A DNA stretch of 64,000 nt from Providencia rustigianii DSM 4541 (GTDB lineage: Bacteria; Pseudomonadota; Gammaproteobacteria; Enterobacterales; Enterobacteriaceae), in NCBI RefSeq assembly GCF_000156395.1, contig NZ_GG703818.1, positions 320,224 to 384,223 of the forward strand, written 5' to 3'. A program made the position numbers and the translations under genes. The notes beneath the pieces were generated by a model. The model searched no databases, had not been told where the DNA came from, and saw only the letters and a program-made list of their open reading frames with translations. Every line of letters starts with the position of its first letter. Within the stretch, counting starts at the first letter, position 1. Shown here one piece after another: positions 47,788 to 57,705 of the stretch.

Positions 47788-49446
47788 ATGTCAGAGAAAG
47801 ACTCCCCCGAAATAGGTGAATGCCAACACGTCTCGTATCACAGACCTCATTGGAGTGAAAATGGGAAATGCAGTTGGGTTGATATTCAACGTCAACATAA
47901 ATCGCTCAATGCCGAAGCTAAATGCATCGTGCCGCCAACTAAAGCTATACCTGTCATTTTTATCCCAGGGATTATGGGAACGAATTTAAAAAATAATATG
48001 GATGACCAACCTATCTGGAGAGCTGATTGGATTAAAGGCGCGGATACGTTACCGTTCGTCGGATTAAATGGTAAAAAAAGACGCGAACTATTAAATGTTG
48101 ATACGACCAAGGTTGATGGTGAAGGTAAGATTAAATCCAGTAATCTCACTGTTTATTCAGATGATGGTAATTTATTTCCGAGTCGGAAAGAACGCCATTG
48201 GGGTGAAGCCCTTTATCTCAGTTATGGTGAGTTTTTAGATGTATTTCAAACTACATTGATCGATGATTGGCAACGAGATATAAAGCGAATGACCAATCCA
48301 GTATTGGCGAAGCAAATAGATAAAACGATAAATATTAATGGAGTGTTAAGTCAATTACAGGCAGTAAGTAAAAAAAATGATGAAAGTTATGAGTCTGATT
48401 TTACGGAAAAAGAACTGAGTCACTTCAAGCATTTTTTATTCCCAGTCCATGTTTTTGGATATAACTGGCTGGTTGATAATGCCATATCAGCGGCTCAACT
48501 GGTTGACTATATTAATGAGGTTATAAAAACCTACAAGTATCAACATGGGCATGGTTTGGCAGTAGAAAAAGTCATTATTGTCACGCACTCCATGGGAGGA
48601 TTGATTGCCCGTTATGCCTCTCAAGTTTTAGGTGCCAAAGAGAAAATTTTAGGTATCGTACACGGGGTTATTCCTGACATTGGTTCACCTGCGGCATATC
48701 GTCGAATGAAAACAGGGGCAGGAAAGGAAGGTACCGCAGGTCTGGTTTTAGGAAAGAATGCAGAGGAACTCATGTCGGTGTTGGCATTTGCACCTGCTCC
48801 TTTACAACTATTACCCTCACCAAAATACCCTTCAAATTGGCTCAAGTTTGAAGAAGGAGAAAGTTACCCGAAAGTTGATCCATTCGAAGAGATTTATTTA
48901 CGAAATGATGTGTGGTGGCGACTTTATGAGCCGGATATTTTGGATAAGGATCAAGTAACCATACGAAAGAATGAAAAATCTTATGCTAAGTTAATGAGAG
49001 GTTCTGTTAAAACATTCATGATTAAGATGGAACAAGGAAAATATCATCCGAACACCTATGTTTTTTATGGAAAAAAAGTTAAATCAGATAGTTTTTTAAC
49101 ATGGGTAAAAGAAAATAAAAAATATCAAAATCCATATACAGGGCAATCTTTTATTCCCCAATATACAACACATGACCGTCAGATAGTTCAACTCCCCAAT
49201 GGGGAATATTGTGAATACTTATTAACACAATCAAATACGGCTGGAGATGGAACTGTTCCCGTTGAATCGTTACATGAAATAAAAAAATACCCTTTACTTA
49301 AAGGATGGTTAGCGACAAATGTTGACCATCAAGATGCTTATGAAGTCAGTGGGTTGAATCCTGAGAAGTACAGTGAAGCCATTAAATTCACGTTGCAGTC
49401 GATAATTAAAATAGTACAAGAGGTGGATATTCGTGCGGCGGAATAA
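47788..49446 (+). CDS. Predicted type VI secretion lipase effector (Tle-type)
   Basis: 552 residues from the ATG at 47788 with AAGGA in front. Alpha/beta-hydrolase: oxyanion region VIFIPGIMGTNL (56-67), nucleophile elbow VTHSMGGLIARYAS (265-278, S268), a GDGTVP segment with D487 and NVDHQDAY with H514, as in LCAT-type lipases. Residues 1-50 form an extra N-terminal segment with HRPHW and CSW, perhaps for loading. No signal peptide. It overlaps a Tli4-type immunity gene by 14 bp, the strongest sign of an antibacterial phospholipase effector. No vgrG, hcp or PAAR gene is nearby, so it is an orphan cargo. Confidence 0.82.
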   Translation: MSEKDSPEIGECQHVSYHRPHWSENGKCSWVDIQRQHKSLNAEAKCIVPPTKAIPVIFIPGIMGTNLKNNMDDQPIWRADWIKGADTLPFVGLNGKKRRELLNVDTTKVDGEGKIKSSNLTVYSDDGNLFPSRKERHWGEALYLSYGEFLDVFQTTLIDDWQRDIKRMTNPVLAKQIDKTININGVLSQLQAVSKKNDESYESDFTEKELSHFKHFLFPVHVFGYNWLVDNAISAAQLVDYINEVIKTYKYQHGHGLAVEKVIIVTHSMGGLIARYASQVLGAKEKILGIVHGVIPDIGSPAAYRRMKTGAGKEGTAGLVLGKNAEELMSVLAFAPAPLQLLPSPKYPSNWLKFEEGESYPKVDPFEEIYLRNDVWWRLYEPDILDKDQVTIRKNEKSYAKLMRGSVKTFMIKMEQGKYHPNTYVFYGKKVKSDSFLTWVKENKKYQNPYTGQSFIPQYTTHDRQIVQLPNGEYCEYLLTQSNTAGDGTVPVESLHEIKKYPLLKGWLATNVDHQDAYEVSGLNPEKYSEAIKFTLQSIIKIVQEVDIRAAE

Positions 49447-50557
49447 GGCATTATTCGTTGGAATATTAGGTATTGTGCTTATTGTGGGAGGGCTGACTTG
49501 GTATTTATTACCTTATCAACTCCCTGAGTTGACAGACAAGGAAAACGTGATGATTGATACCTTATTTGAAAAAACGAAACCCCAGTGTATTGGGCGTTAT
49601 GTTATCGATATTCCTGAGTCATTTAATAACAAATTGAATGACCAAATTTATATTGATGATTTTAAAATAGAGAGTAAGTTTATTTACCCCCCTGCATTTA
49701 AACAACGAATTCAACTACGAGAAGAAGAGCTTCGAGAAGCGATTAACCGCCCTGAAAATGAGATGAAGAATGCTCCATACCTGAAAGAGGTGATCCTATT
49801 ACCGGATGGTAAGGGCGTTATTTTTGACAGAAATAAACCCGGAGCTGATGATGCATATCGAATATTGGAGGCGCATGTATATACTAATCTTATTGCATTT
49901 ATTATTACGACGGAAATTTTAGATTTATCAGCAGATAAGTATGCAAAAGAAAAAAAATCATATATAGATATTTCTGGATTTAGTGAGTTTGAAACGAATA
50001 CAAAACATTCTCAATTGGCTGCTATGCAATCGCTTATTTCTCGGTTAAGTGGACGGTTAGATCATGAAATCCCTACAGATAAAGGCGTTTGTATCCCGAA
50101 TGGCTTTATTCTAGATGATACTAACAAACATCAACAAAAGATCGCTTTTTCCTATAAAAATGATGAGCTTTTATTGTTCTTGGAATCTGATAATCGTTAC
50201 GTTGGATCTGATGATACATTATTAAATAGAGAAAAAGAGATAAATGAGGCAATGAGCCAACAAGGGATGCGTACAATAAAAAAAGGAAATTTATCGATTA
50301 ATAACATTCCAATACAAGAATGGTTAATGGCAGGAAATCAGGAAGTTTATTCTAAGATGGAGAATAAAAGGATATCCAACTTACCCTATTATGATTTTTG
50401 GCTTTTTGCTAATGAAGCAATATCAACTGAAATGATGCCATTACTACATGTAGGTATGAATAATCGAAATAAATTCTCTTCGTACAGCGATGCTCAAATG
50501 GTTGAAATTTGGGATCGGATTGTTGGTTCTCTGCGTTATAAACCGAATGCGTTTTAA
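49433..50557 (+). CDS. Tli4-family type VI immunity protein
   Basis: 374 residues, starting at a GTG (49433) with AGAGGTGG in front and overlapping the effector stop. One N-terminal membrane helix (about 7-27), then periplasmic domains with the Tli4 layout: CIGRYVIDIPESF, a middle segment RLDHEIPTDKGVCIPNGFI and a C-terminal part with LLNREKEINEAMSQQG. It would neutralise the neighbouring lipase in the periplasm. The pair is coupled, so immunity is made with the toxin. Confidence 0.82.
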   Translation: MRRNKALFVGILGIVLIVGGLTWYLLPYQLPELTDKENVMIDTLFEKTKPQCIGRYVIDIPESFNNKLNDQIYIDDFKIESKFIYPPAFKQRIQLREEELREAINRPENEMKNAPYLKEVILLPDGKGVIFDRNKPGADDAYRILEAHVYTNLIAFIITTEILDLSADKYAKEKKSYIDISGFSEFETNTKHSQLAAMQSLISRLSGRLDHEIPTDKGVCIPNGFILDDTNKHQQKIAFSYKNDELLLFLESDNRYVGSDDTLLNREKEINEAMSQQGMRTIKKGNLSINNIPIQEWLMAGNQEVYSKMENKRISNLPYYDFWLFANEAISTEMMPLLHVGMNNRNKFSSYSDAQMVEIWDRIVGSLRYKPNAF

Positions 50558-50599
50558 TTCACACTAGAGCGATTTTTCAAATACTGAAGGTATAAATAG

Positions 50600-50626
50600 G
50601 CAGCCTTTACCTAACATAAAGGCTGC
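50600..50626. terminator. Hairpin between convergent genes
   Basis: GCAGCCTTTA-CCTAACA-TAAAGGCTGC: a perfect 10-bp stem between the immunity gene and the isochorismatase gene. No strong T-run. Confidence 0.65.
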
Positions 50627-50640
50627 AATCAATCAGATAA

Positions 50641-51318
50641 TTAACGGTTAGAATCTAATTGCTCATTATTGCTGAGAACGTCTTGAGCCTTGGTGTAACT
50701 CTCAATTAGCAGTTGATAAGCAGGGAAGATTTGAGTGTAAGCCTGTGCCCATTCTGCTGCATCTTCGCGATTCCATGTTTTTTGTAATTCAGAGGCAACA
50801 GCCGCAGTATCCATTGGAACAACCCCAGCTTGAACAACGCGTGCTAATGTAATTTCTTGAGCCATTTTGCTGTAAGTGCCAGATGCATCAATAACGACAA
50901 AAACTTGATAACCATCCGCTACTGCACTAATCGCAGGGAATGCCATACATACGCTGGTAATAGTTCCAGCAATAATCAACTGCTTTTTACCCGTCGCTTT
51001 GACCGCAGCAACAAATTCAGGGTTATCCCACGCATTAATTTCACCACGACGAGCAATATATTGCGCATGGGGTGCATTTTGATGAATTTCAGGGATCAAT
51101 GGACCGTTAGGACCTTGAGGAACTGAAGCGGTCGTAATAACAGGAATATTCGCTAACGATGCCATTTTCGCTAGGACTGAAGCTCTAGCGCGTAATTCAG
51201 TCATTGGCATATCACCGACCGTTTGGAATAAACCACTTTGATGGTCTATCAACAACATAACAGCATCATCTGGGTTGATAACAGGACGCTGACCATTGAA
51301 ATTTGCTGGATTACTCAT
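50641..51318 (-). CDS. Isochorismatase-family hydrolase
   Basis: 225 residues, YcaC-like. The cysteine-hydrolase triad is recognisable: D25 in [11 protein letters not shown], a Lys in [11 protein letters not shown] and C124 in [12 protein letters not shown]. Substrate unknown; E. coli YcaC is also uncharacterised. It is divergent from a pirin gene, a pairing commonly seen in proteobacteria near a LysR regulator. Cytoplasmic. Confidence 0.85.
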   Translation of the reverse strand: MSNPANFNGQRPVINPDDAVMLLIDHQSGLFQTVGDMPMTELRARASVLAKMASLANIPVITTASVPQGPNGPLIPEIHQNAPHAQYIARRGEINAWDNPEFVAAVKATGKKQLIIAGTITSVCMAFPAISAVADGYQVFVVIDASGTYSKMAQEITLARVVQAGVVPMDTAAVASELQKTWNREDAAEWAQAYTQIFPAYQLLIESYTKAQDVLSNNEQLDSNR

Positions 51319-51584
51319 AATAGAACCTCTTAATCGATAAAGTCGTAAACATTATTAGGTTAGAAAATAGAACACTGACAGGCTCTTTTTCTTGCTGTTT
51401 ACAGTAATACATCGATTTTTAGCTGAGTAGTCTGGATTTTGATAAACACCGTCCTATAAATAGGATAATGTCTTCCTAACTCATTGTCCTATTTTTGCAA
51501 CAATGAAATCCATTTTTGCCTCTACTCACCTCTCCAAGACTCTTCTATTATTCATTCATCAAAACTGAATTTAGGAGTCAAACC

Positions 51585-52460
51585 ATGAAAAAAATCATTG
51601 GTATTTATCAATCCCCTCGTAGCCATTGGGTCGGTGATGGCTTCCCTGCTCGTTCCATGTTTTCTTACAGTAATCATGGAAAATATTTGAACCCATTTTT
51701 GTTACTCGATAGGGCGGGACCTCATAGTTTTCCAAGCTCTGATGCGGCCAATCGTGGCGTTGGCGAGCACCCACATAAAGGGTTTGAAACTGTAACTATC
51801 GTGTATGACGGCGAAGTTGCCCACCACGATTCAACCGGTGAAGGTGGCGTGATTGGTCCCGGTGATGTGCAATGGATGACCGCAGCATCCGGAATTTTGC
51901 ATCAGGAATATCAATCTGATGACTTTATGAAGAATGGTGGAACCCTCGATATGGTGCAATTGTGGGTTAACCTACCAGCAAAAGATAAATTGGCTGCACC
52001 GGGTTATCAATTACTGCAACGGGATAGCATCCCAAATATTGATCTGCCAAATGATGCAGGTGTCTTGCGAGTGATCGCTGGTGACTATTTAGGCCACTCA
52101 GGTGCCGCACGGACATTTACCTCTCTGGATGTTTGGGACTTACGGCTGAATAAAGGAAAAACCGTCGGTATCCAAACTAAAGTGGGTCGCAATGTTGGCT
52201 TAGTGATGCTGAGAGGCTCAATATATGTGGATGGTCATACTGCGTTAACTGAAGGTGAGCTGATGATCCTTGATGGCAGCGACAGTAATATCGTGTTAGA
52301 AGCCACTGATGATGCTTTAGTTCTATTCCTCAGTGGTGAAGCTATTGATGAGCCAGTCGTGGGTTATGGTCCGTTTGTGATGAACACCACTCAAGAGATC
52401 AATGAAGCAATCAATGACTTTAATAGTGGGAAATTTGGTCGAATTCCCAATACAAATTAG
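51585..52460 (+). CDS. Pirin family protein
   Basis: 291 residues from the ATG at 51585, which has AGGAG; the frame is open from 51516. Bicupin with metal site GEHPHKGFETVTIVYDGEVAHHD and SGILHQEY. Distinct from YhhW at 27479. Probable dioxygenase with unknown substrate, divergent from the isochorismatase gene and probably controlled with it. Confidence 0.88.
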   Translation: MKKIIGIYQSPRSHWVGDGFPARSMFSYSNHGKYLNPFLLLDRAGPHSFPSSDAANRGVGEHPHKGFETVTIVYDGEVAHHDSTGEGGVIGPGDVQWMTAASGILHQEYQSDDFMKNGGTLDMVQLWVNLPAKDKLAAPGYQLLQRDSIPNIDLPNDAGVLRVIAGDYLGHSGAARTFTSLDVWDLRLNKGKTVGIQTKVGRNVGLVMLRGSIYVDGHTALTEGELMILDGSDSNIVLEATDDALVLFLSGEAIDEPVVGYGPFVMNTTQEINEAINDFNSGKFGRIPNTN

Positions 52461-52474
52461 TTTGGTGTAACTTG

Positions 52475-52507
52475 ACGCCCTAATTGCTCTCGATTAGGGC
52501 GTTTTTT
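52475..52507 (+). terminator. Terminator of the pirin gene
   Basis: ACGCCCTAA-TTGCTCTCGA-TTAGGGCGT followed by TTTTTT. It overlaps the end of the convergent LysR gene by two bases. Confidence 0.9.
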
Positions 52508-53411
52508 ATTTCACCTCCGGCGAAATATTTTCGGCTAAATAACTGAGTAATAGCTGTACCGAAGGCAGTAATCCTTTACGGGATGGGTATACCGCGTGAA
52601 TGATATCCTCTGGAAATTTCCATTCTGGTAGCACCTCCACCAGCGCCCCTGTCTGCAACTCTTTTTCTACAACGCCAAGAGGTAATCTGGCAATTCCAAC
52701 ACCTTTCAATGCTGCATGGTAAAGGGTCAAAACATCGGTCGTTGCTAATTTAGGCGTAAAATGTTGAGTAAAACTTAGGTCATCATTATTTTTAAGCGTG
52801 AGAGTATAACGCTGGGAATGCTCCGTATTCCCTAACATTGGGTAATTGACCAGCTGCTCAGGCTCCGTCGGCTCACCTTTTTCAATAAATAATGATGGGC
52901 TAGCAACAAGTACTCGCCGGGAATATCCCAATACTTTCATCATCAGGCCAGAATCATCAAGGGGAAGAGACCGTACCCTTAATGCCAGATCGAGCCCTTC
53001 ACTGATCACATCAACCGGACGATTTACGGCCAAGATCTGGACATCGATGTCAGGATATTTCACCATAAAATCAATCAATAAATCTTGCAGGTACACTTGC
53101 AATAACGCCACAGGGCAAGACAGCTTTATGGTGCCTTTAGGGTGCGTTTGAACAGAGCAAATCAGCTCATGGGCGATATTCGCTTCATCCACCACATTTT
53201 TACATTGCTGATAAAAAACCTGTCCGATCTCCGTAACATGAAATTGCCGAGTCGAACGGTAAATTAAAGAAACATTCAGTTTCTGCTCTAAATCTGCAAT
53301 TCGTCGGCTAAGCTTAGATTTTGGAATACCTAGCGCTAATCCTGCTTGAGAAAAACCGCCACATTCGACAACTTTCACATAATAATAGAGATCGTTCAGG
53401 TCATATTGCAT
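52506..53411 (-). CDS. LysR-family transcriptional regulator
   Basis: 301 residues. N-terminal winged helix (LNDLYYYVKVVECGGFSQAG, then IPKSKLSRRIADLEQKL) and a substrate-binding C-terminal domain. It resembles regulators placed near pirin and quinone-stress genes. It lies 6 bp after yiiM on the same strand, so the two form an operon. Likely target: the isochorismatase/pirin pair (inference). Confidence 0.92.
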   Translation of the reverse strand: MQYDLNDLYYYVKVVECGGFSQAGLALGIPKSKLSRRIADLEQKLNVSLIYRSTRQFHVTEIGQVFYQQCKNVVDEANIAHELICSVQTHPKGTIKLSCPVALLQVYLQDLLIDFMVKYPDIDVQILAVNRPVDVISEGLDLALRVRSLPLDDSGLMMKVLGYSRRVLVASPSLFIEKGEPTEPEQLVNYPMLGNTEHSQRYTLTLKNNDDLSFTQHFTPKLATTDVLTLYHAALKGVGIARLPLGVVEKELQTGALVEVLPEWKFPEDIIHAVYPSRKGLLPSVQLLLSYLAENISPEVK

Positions 53412-53417
53412 AGTGGA

Positions 53418-54098
53418 TTAGCGACCCTTGCCAAATAAACGATGATGAAATTCCTCAATCTTATGATTGTCTAGCCGATTTTGCATGGTGAGGCTCCAAC
53501 TGGCAGATAGCCCCGCAGCAGAGAGAAGGCGTTGATACAATTCTTCATCATAGGGTGCATGAAAAGCAATCATAATAGCTTCTTGTACAGAAACATCACT
53601 ATTACGGCTGAGTAATTTCATTGGCATGTTGCTGCCAACTTTTCCCCCTTTAATCACCCGATATAACCAACCACAACGCCCTTCATCCTGCATCACTTGG
53701 GCAAAATTTTCGATCCCAGTGAATCCGTTGAGTTTGTAGCAAGGAGAACGAGGTTGAGTCACTTGAATTCGTGCATCACCCCAGCTATAAATATCCCCGA
53801 TAAATACACTTTCTTCGGTCATACCTAGAGTTGATAAATTTTCACCAAATGCACAAGGAGCAAATAAGTCTTCGAGCTCAGGATAGCGATGGTGCCAAAA
53901 CTCATAATGCTCTTGAGGATAATGGCATAGCGCCCTATCGGGCCCACCATGATAGCGTTTTTCTGCTTGCTCATCCCCTTCAATTCCTAAAGACCCTAAC
54001 ACCAACACATCGTCTACGCCTCGTTTATGAATGGCGCTAACACCACAATGCTGTGTTTCTTGAACTGATCCAATAAAAACTTGAGGATAAATTTGCAT
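53418..54098 (-). CDS. yiiM: MOSC-domain protein YiiM
   Basis: 226 residues; E. coli YiiM has 224. A molybdenum-cofactor sulfurase C-terminal (MOSC) domain with GIEGDEQAEKRYHGGPDRA, FGENLSTLGMTEE, GDIYSWGDARIQVTQPRSPC. The Cys of QPRSPC is the presumed Mo ligand. The E. coli protein detoxifies N-hydroxylated bases such as 6-hydroxylaminopurine. First gene of the operon with the LysR gene. Confidence 0.92.
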   Translation of the reverse strand: MQIYPQVFIGSVQETQHCGVSAIHKRGVDDVLVLGSLGIEGDEQAEKRYHGGPDRALCHYPQEHYEFWHHRYPELEDLFAPCAFGENLSTLGMTEESVFIGDIYSWGDARIQVTQPRSPCYKLNGFTGIENFAQVMQDEGRCGWLYRVIKGGKVGSNMPMKLLSRNSDVSVQEAIMIAFHAPYDEELYQRLLSAAGLSASWSLTMQNRLDNHKIEEFHHRLFGKGR

Positions 54099-54184
54099 GG
54101 TAGGCTCTCTATGAAACTGTATGAAATAATTTTCATTCTAAAGAATGCGCATACAGATAACAATAATCGTCCAACCAGACGAAA

Positions 54185-54213
54185 TAAAAAACGCGGCTCA
54201 TCAGAACCGCGTT
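54185..54213 (-). terminator. Terminator of sodA
   Basis: AACGCGG-CTCATCAGAA-CCGCGTT with a T-run on the minus strand, about 30 bp after the sodA stop. Confidence 0.9.
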
Positions 54214-54242
54214 GATAGGTAAATCAGTCACAGACAGAAAAT

Positions 54243-54869
54243 TTATTTTGTTTTGTCTGCAAAGCGTTTTGCCGCTTCATCCCAGTTCACAACTGACCAG
54301 AATGCTTTGATATAGTCAGGACGACGGTTTTGGAATTTCAGGTAATAAGCGTGTTCCCAAACATCTAAACCAATGATTGGATAACCCGATGTGCCAGAAA
54401 TAGCTTCACCCATTAATGGGTTATCTTGGTTTGCCGTAGAAACAACCGCCAGCTTGCCATCATCTTTTAAGACTAACCATGCCCAACCGGAACCGAAGCG
54501 TGTCGCAGCGGCTTTTTCAAATAGGTCTTTAAACGCATCAACGCTACCGAAATCACGCTCAATCGCTGATTTCAATTCGCCTTTTAACTCAGTATTTAAT
54601 TTTAGACCTTTCCAGAACAGGCTGTGGTTTGAGTGACCGCCCGCATTATTACGAACAAAAGTACGTTGGTCCGCAGGAATTTGATCTAATTTTTGAATTA
54701 AAACATCAATATCCAAACCTGCTAATTCAGGTAATTTTTCGAGTGCAGTATTGGTATTATTAACGTAGGTTTGATGGTGCTTAGTATGATGGATTTCCAT
54801 GGTTTGTTTATCAAAATGAGGTTCCAGCGCATCATAAGCATAAGGTAAAGCAGGTAATGTATAACTCAT
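54243..54869 (-). CDS. sodA: Manganese superoxide dismutase
   Basis: 208 residues, near-identical layout to E. coli SodA. Metal ligands in [20 protein letters not shown] and [12 protein letters not shown]. Converts superoxide to peroxide in the cytoplasm. The Fur box upstream (54968-54986) fits its known iron-responsive control. Confidence 0.97.
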   Translation of the reverse strand: MSYTLPALPYAYDALEPHFDKQTMEIHHTKHHQTYVNNTNTALEKLPELAGLDIDVLIQKLDQIPADQRTFVRNNAGGHSNHSLFWKGLKLNTELKGELKSAIERDFGSVDAFKDLFEKAAATRFGSGWAWLVLKDDGKLAVVSTANQDNPLMGEAISGTSGYPIIGLDVWEHAYYLKFQNRRPDYIKAFWSVVNWDEAAKRFADKTK

Positions 54870-55264
54870 ATTGTTAGTCTCCAGTGACTTATCTTTCTAC
54901 CTCACAGACTGAATCGGACTTCAGTAACTGCGTTTTGTAAACACCACTCCATTATAGTTATTTTGTTGTTAATGAAAATCATTATCAAACCCATGTGAAT
55001 TATGTGGTTATTCTCATTCTCTGTCATCACTAGCTTATTCAGTAACTAATGCCATTATTATTACCCTTTATTTTTCTTTAATTTCAATAATGGTTATATT
55101 TGTAGAGTTTAATTCCAAACAAGCATTTAGCATCAAATGATCATACTGCAAATCCCATGACTATTAATACGTGATCTTCCGCTCAAAAGAAAAACAAAAT
55201 AAGCATCGATACTTCAGTTAACTGTTTTTTGACATATTATTAACATCTGCAAGGAGATAATAAT
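54870..55264. other. sodA/acs divergent region
   Basis: 395 bp with the Fur box near sodA and an AT-rich part before acs, ending in GCAAGGAGATAATAATATG. CRP controls acs in E. coli, but no clear CRP palindrome is seen here. Confidence 0.4.
54968..54986. promoter_or_regulatory. Fur box upstream of sodA
   Basis: GTTAATGAAAATCATTATC matches 17 of 19 positions of the Fur consensus. It lies about 100 bp before the sodA start. E. coli sodA is also Fur-repressed. Confidence 0.82.
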
Positions 55265-57220
55265 ATGACTCAAATAACTAAACATTCCGTTCCTGCTGAT
55301 ATTGCAAAAAATGCCCTGATTAACGAACAACAGTATAACGATGAGTACCGACGCTCTATTCAAGACCCCGAAGGATTCTGGGGCGAAAAAGGAAAAATCG
55401 TTGATTGGATTAAACCTTACACTCGCGTTAAAAATACCTCTTTCGATCCTGGGCATATCAATATCCAGTGGTTTGAAGATGGCACCCTCAACCTCAGTGC
55501 CAATTGCTTAGACCGTCACCTTGCTACTCGAGGCGACCAAACTGCCATTATCTGGGAGGGTGATGACCCTTCTGCATCAAAAAATGTCACTTACCGTGAA
55601 CTGCACCACGATGTGTGTCAGTTTGCTAATGTGCTGAAAAAACAAGGTATCCGTAAAGGAGACGTTGTTGCTATCTATATGCCAATGGTGGTGGAAGCTG
55701 CTGTCGCAATGTTAGCCTGCGCACGTATCGGAGCTATCCACACTGTTATTTTTGCAGGCTTCTCTCCAGAAGCGGTTTCTGGTCGAGTTATCGACTGTAA
55801 AGCTAAGTTGATCATAACTTCAGATGAGGGGTTACGTGCAGGGCGCGCTATTCCGCTGAAAAAGAATGTCGATGATGCCTTGATGAATCCGCAAGTCACG
55901 ACGGTTTCTAACGTGATTGTTTACCGCCGTACGGGTAATGCACCAAGCTGGGTTGAAGGCCGAGATCTTTGGTGGCATGAGCTCACCGAAGGTATGAGCG
56001 CAGACTGTCCTCCTGAAGAAATTAATGCGGAAGACCCTTTATTTATTCTGTATACCTCCGGTTCAACAGGAAAACCGAAAGGGGTTCTCCACACCACAGG
56101 TGGTTACTTGGTATATGCCACCCTCACCTTTAAATATACCTTTGATTATCATGAGAATGAGGTCTATTGGTGTACAGCAGATGTTGGCTGGGTAACAGGT
56201 CACAGTTATTTACTGTATGGGCCGCTGTCCAATGGTGCTAAAACGCTGATGTTTGAAGGTGTTCCAAACTATCCTGCCGTTAATCGTATGGCTCAAGTGG
56301 TAGATAAACACCAAGTCAATATCCTGTATACCGCCCCAACAGCTATCCGTGCATTAATGGCTGAAGGTGATAAGGCCATTGAAGGTACTCGCCGAGATTC
56401 TCTGCGTATTTTGGGATCCGTTGGTGAACCTATCAACCCAGAAGCATGGGAATGGTTCTATAAGAAAATGGGAAATAGCCGCTGCCCTGTGGTTGATACG
56501 TGGTGGCAAACAGAAACTGGTGGCTTCATGATCACCCCGCTGCCGGGAGCTACTGTCTTAAAACCGGGGTCTGCAACCTTACCTTTCTTTGGTGTTCGTC
56601 CTGCACTGGTCGATAACCTCGGCGAACCACTTGATGGCGCAACAGAAGGTAACTTGGTGATTGTGGATTCATGGCCAGGTCAAGCTCGTACACTATTTGG
56701 TGACCATGAGCGCTTTGAACAAACCTATTTTTCTACCTTTAAAGGTATGTACTTTAGTGGTGATGGTGCTCGCCGTGATGAGGACGGTTACTACTGGATC
56801 ACCGGACGTGTGGATGATGTTCTGAATATTTCTGGCCACCGTTTAGGTACCGCAGAAATTGAGTCAGCTCTCGTTTCACATCCAAAAGTTGCAGAAGCCG
56901 CTGTCGTCGGTATTCCTCACAGTATCAAAGGTCAGGCAATTTATGCCTATGTCACGTTGATATCCGGTGAAGAGCCATCACCAGAACTGTATACCGAAGT
57001 TCGTAATTGGGTTCGTAAAGAAATTGGCCCGATTGCAACCCCAGATGTTTTACATTGGACAGATTCTTTACCAAAAACACGTTCCGGCAAAATAATGCGC
57101 CGCATCCTTCGAAAAATTGCATCAGGGGACACCAGTAACTTTGGAGATACCTCCACACTGGCAGATCCAGGTGTTGTCGAAAAACTGCTAGAAGAAAAAC
57201 AGTCAATGAGTATGTCATAA
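55265..57220 (+). CDS. acs: Acetyl-CoA synthetase
   Basis: 651 residues, E. coli Acs 652. Activates acetate in two steps via acetyl-AMP. AMP-binding [28 protein letters not shown] and the acetylatable lysine in [14 protein letters not shown] (C-terminal) are intact. First gene of the acs-yjcH-actP acetate-scavenging set. Confidence 0.97.
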   Translation: MTQITKHSVPADIAKNALINEQQYNDEYRRSIQDPEGFWGEKGKIVDWIKPYTRVKNTSFDPGHINIQWFEDGTLNLSANCLDRHLATRGDQTAIIWEGDDPSASKNVTYRELHHDVCQFANVLKKQGIRKGDVVAIYMPMVVEAAVAMLACARIGAIHTVIFAGFSPEAVSGRVIDCKAKLIITSDEGLRAGRAIPLKKNVDDALMNPQVTTVSNVIVYRRTGNAPSWVEGRDLWWHELTEGMSADCPPEEINAEDPLFILYTSGSTGKPKGVLHTTGGYLVYATLTFKYTFDYHENEVYWCTADVGWVTGHSYLLYGPLSNGAKTLMFEGVPNYPAVNRMAQVVDKHQVNILYTAPTAIRALMAEGDKAIEGTRRDSLRILGSVGEPINPEAWEWFYKKMGNSRCPVVDTWWQTETGGFMITPLPGATVLKPGSATLPFFGVRPALVDNLGEPLDGATEGNLVIVDSWPGQARTLFGDHERFEQTYFSTFKGMYFSGDGARRDEDGYYWITGRVDDVLNISGHRLGTAEIESALVSHPKVAEAAVVGIPHSIKGQAIYAYVTLISGEEPSPELYTEVRNWVRKEIGPIATPDVLHWTDSLPKTRSGKIMRRILRKIASGDTSNFGDTSTLADPGVVEKLLEEKQSMSMS

Positions 57221-57226
57221 CCCTAC

Positions 57227-57248
57227 AGGTCGCCTACGGGCGACCTTT
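57227..57248 (+). terminator. Hairpin between acs and yjcH
   Basis: AGGTCGCC-TACG-GGCGACCT followed by TT. An attenuating hairpin may lower expression of yjcH-actP relative to acs. Confidence 0.65.
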
Positions 57249-57393
57249 AATAAATACTCAGTATCATTCAATAAGTAGAAATAGAGTTCGCCAAAATACC
57301 CAGTTAATTCTGTGGGTAGCCAAACGTAGCCCTAAAATCTGCCCTTTGAGGAAAAAGAGTATACCAATTATACAATAACAGAGGAGAACTCTG

Positions 57394-57705
57394 ATGAATG
57401 CTACTGCTTACGAAAAGGTAGAGGATAACCCTCGCTTCCAAGAACTGGTGAGAAAACGTAGTCGCTTTTCATGGTTATTATCTGCAATAACATTAGTTCT
57501 GTATGTTGGTTTTATTTTTCTTATCGCGTTTGATCCTAGCTGGCTAGGAACCCCCATTTCTGAAGGCTCCTATATCACAAGAGGTATCCCTGTTGGGGTT
57601 GGGCTCATCGTTATTTCATTTATCCTAACGGGTTTATATGTTATCCGTGCAAACGGGGAATATGACCGTTTAACCGCGGAAATTTTACAAGAGGTAGAAA
57701 AATGA
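57394..57705 (+). CDS. yjcH: DUF485 membrane protein YjcH
   Basis: 103 residues, two membrane helices (about 28-49 and 64-87). Always found before actP; thought to assist the acetate permease. Overlaps the actP start by 4 bp (ATGA). Confidence 0.95.
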   Translation: MNATAYEKVEDNPRFQELVRKRSRFSWLLSAITLVLYVGFIFLIAFDPSWLGTPISEGSYITRGIPVGVGLIVISFILTGLYVIRANGEYDRLTAEILQEVEK

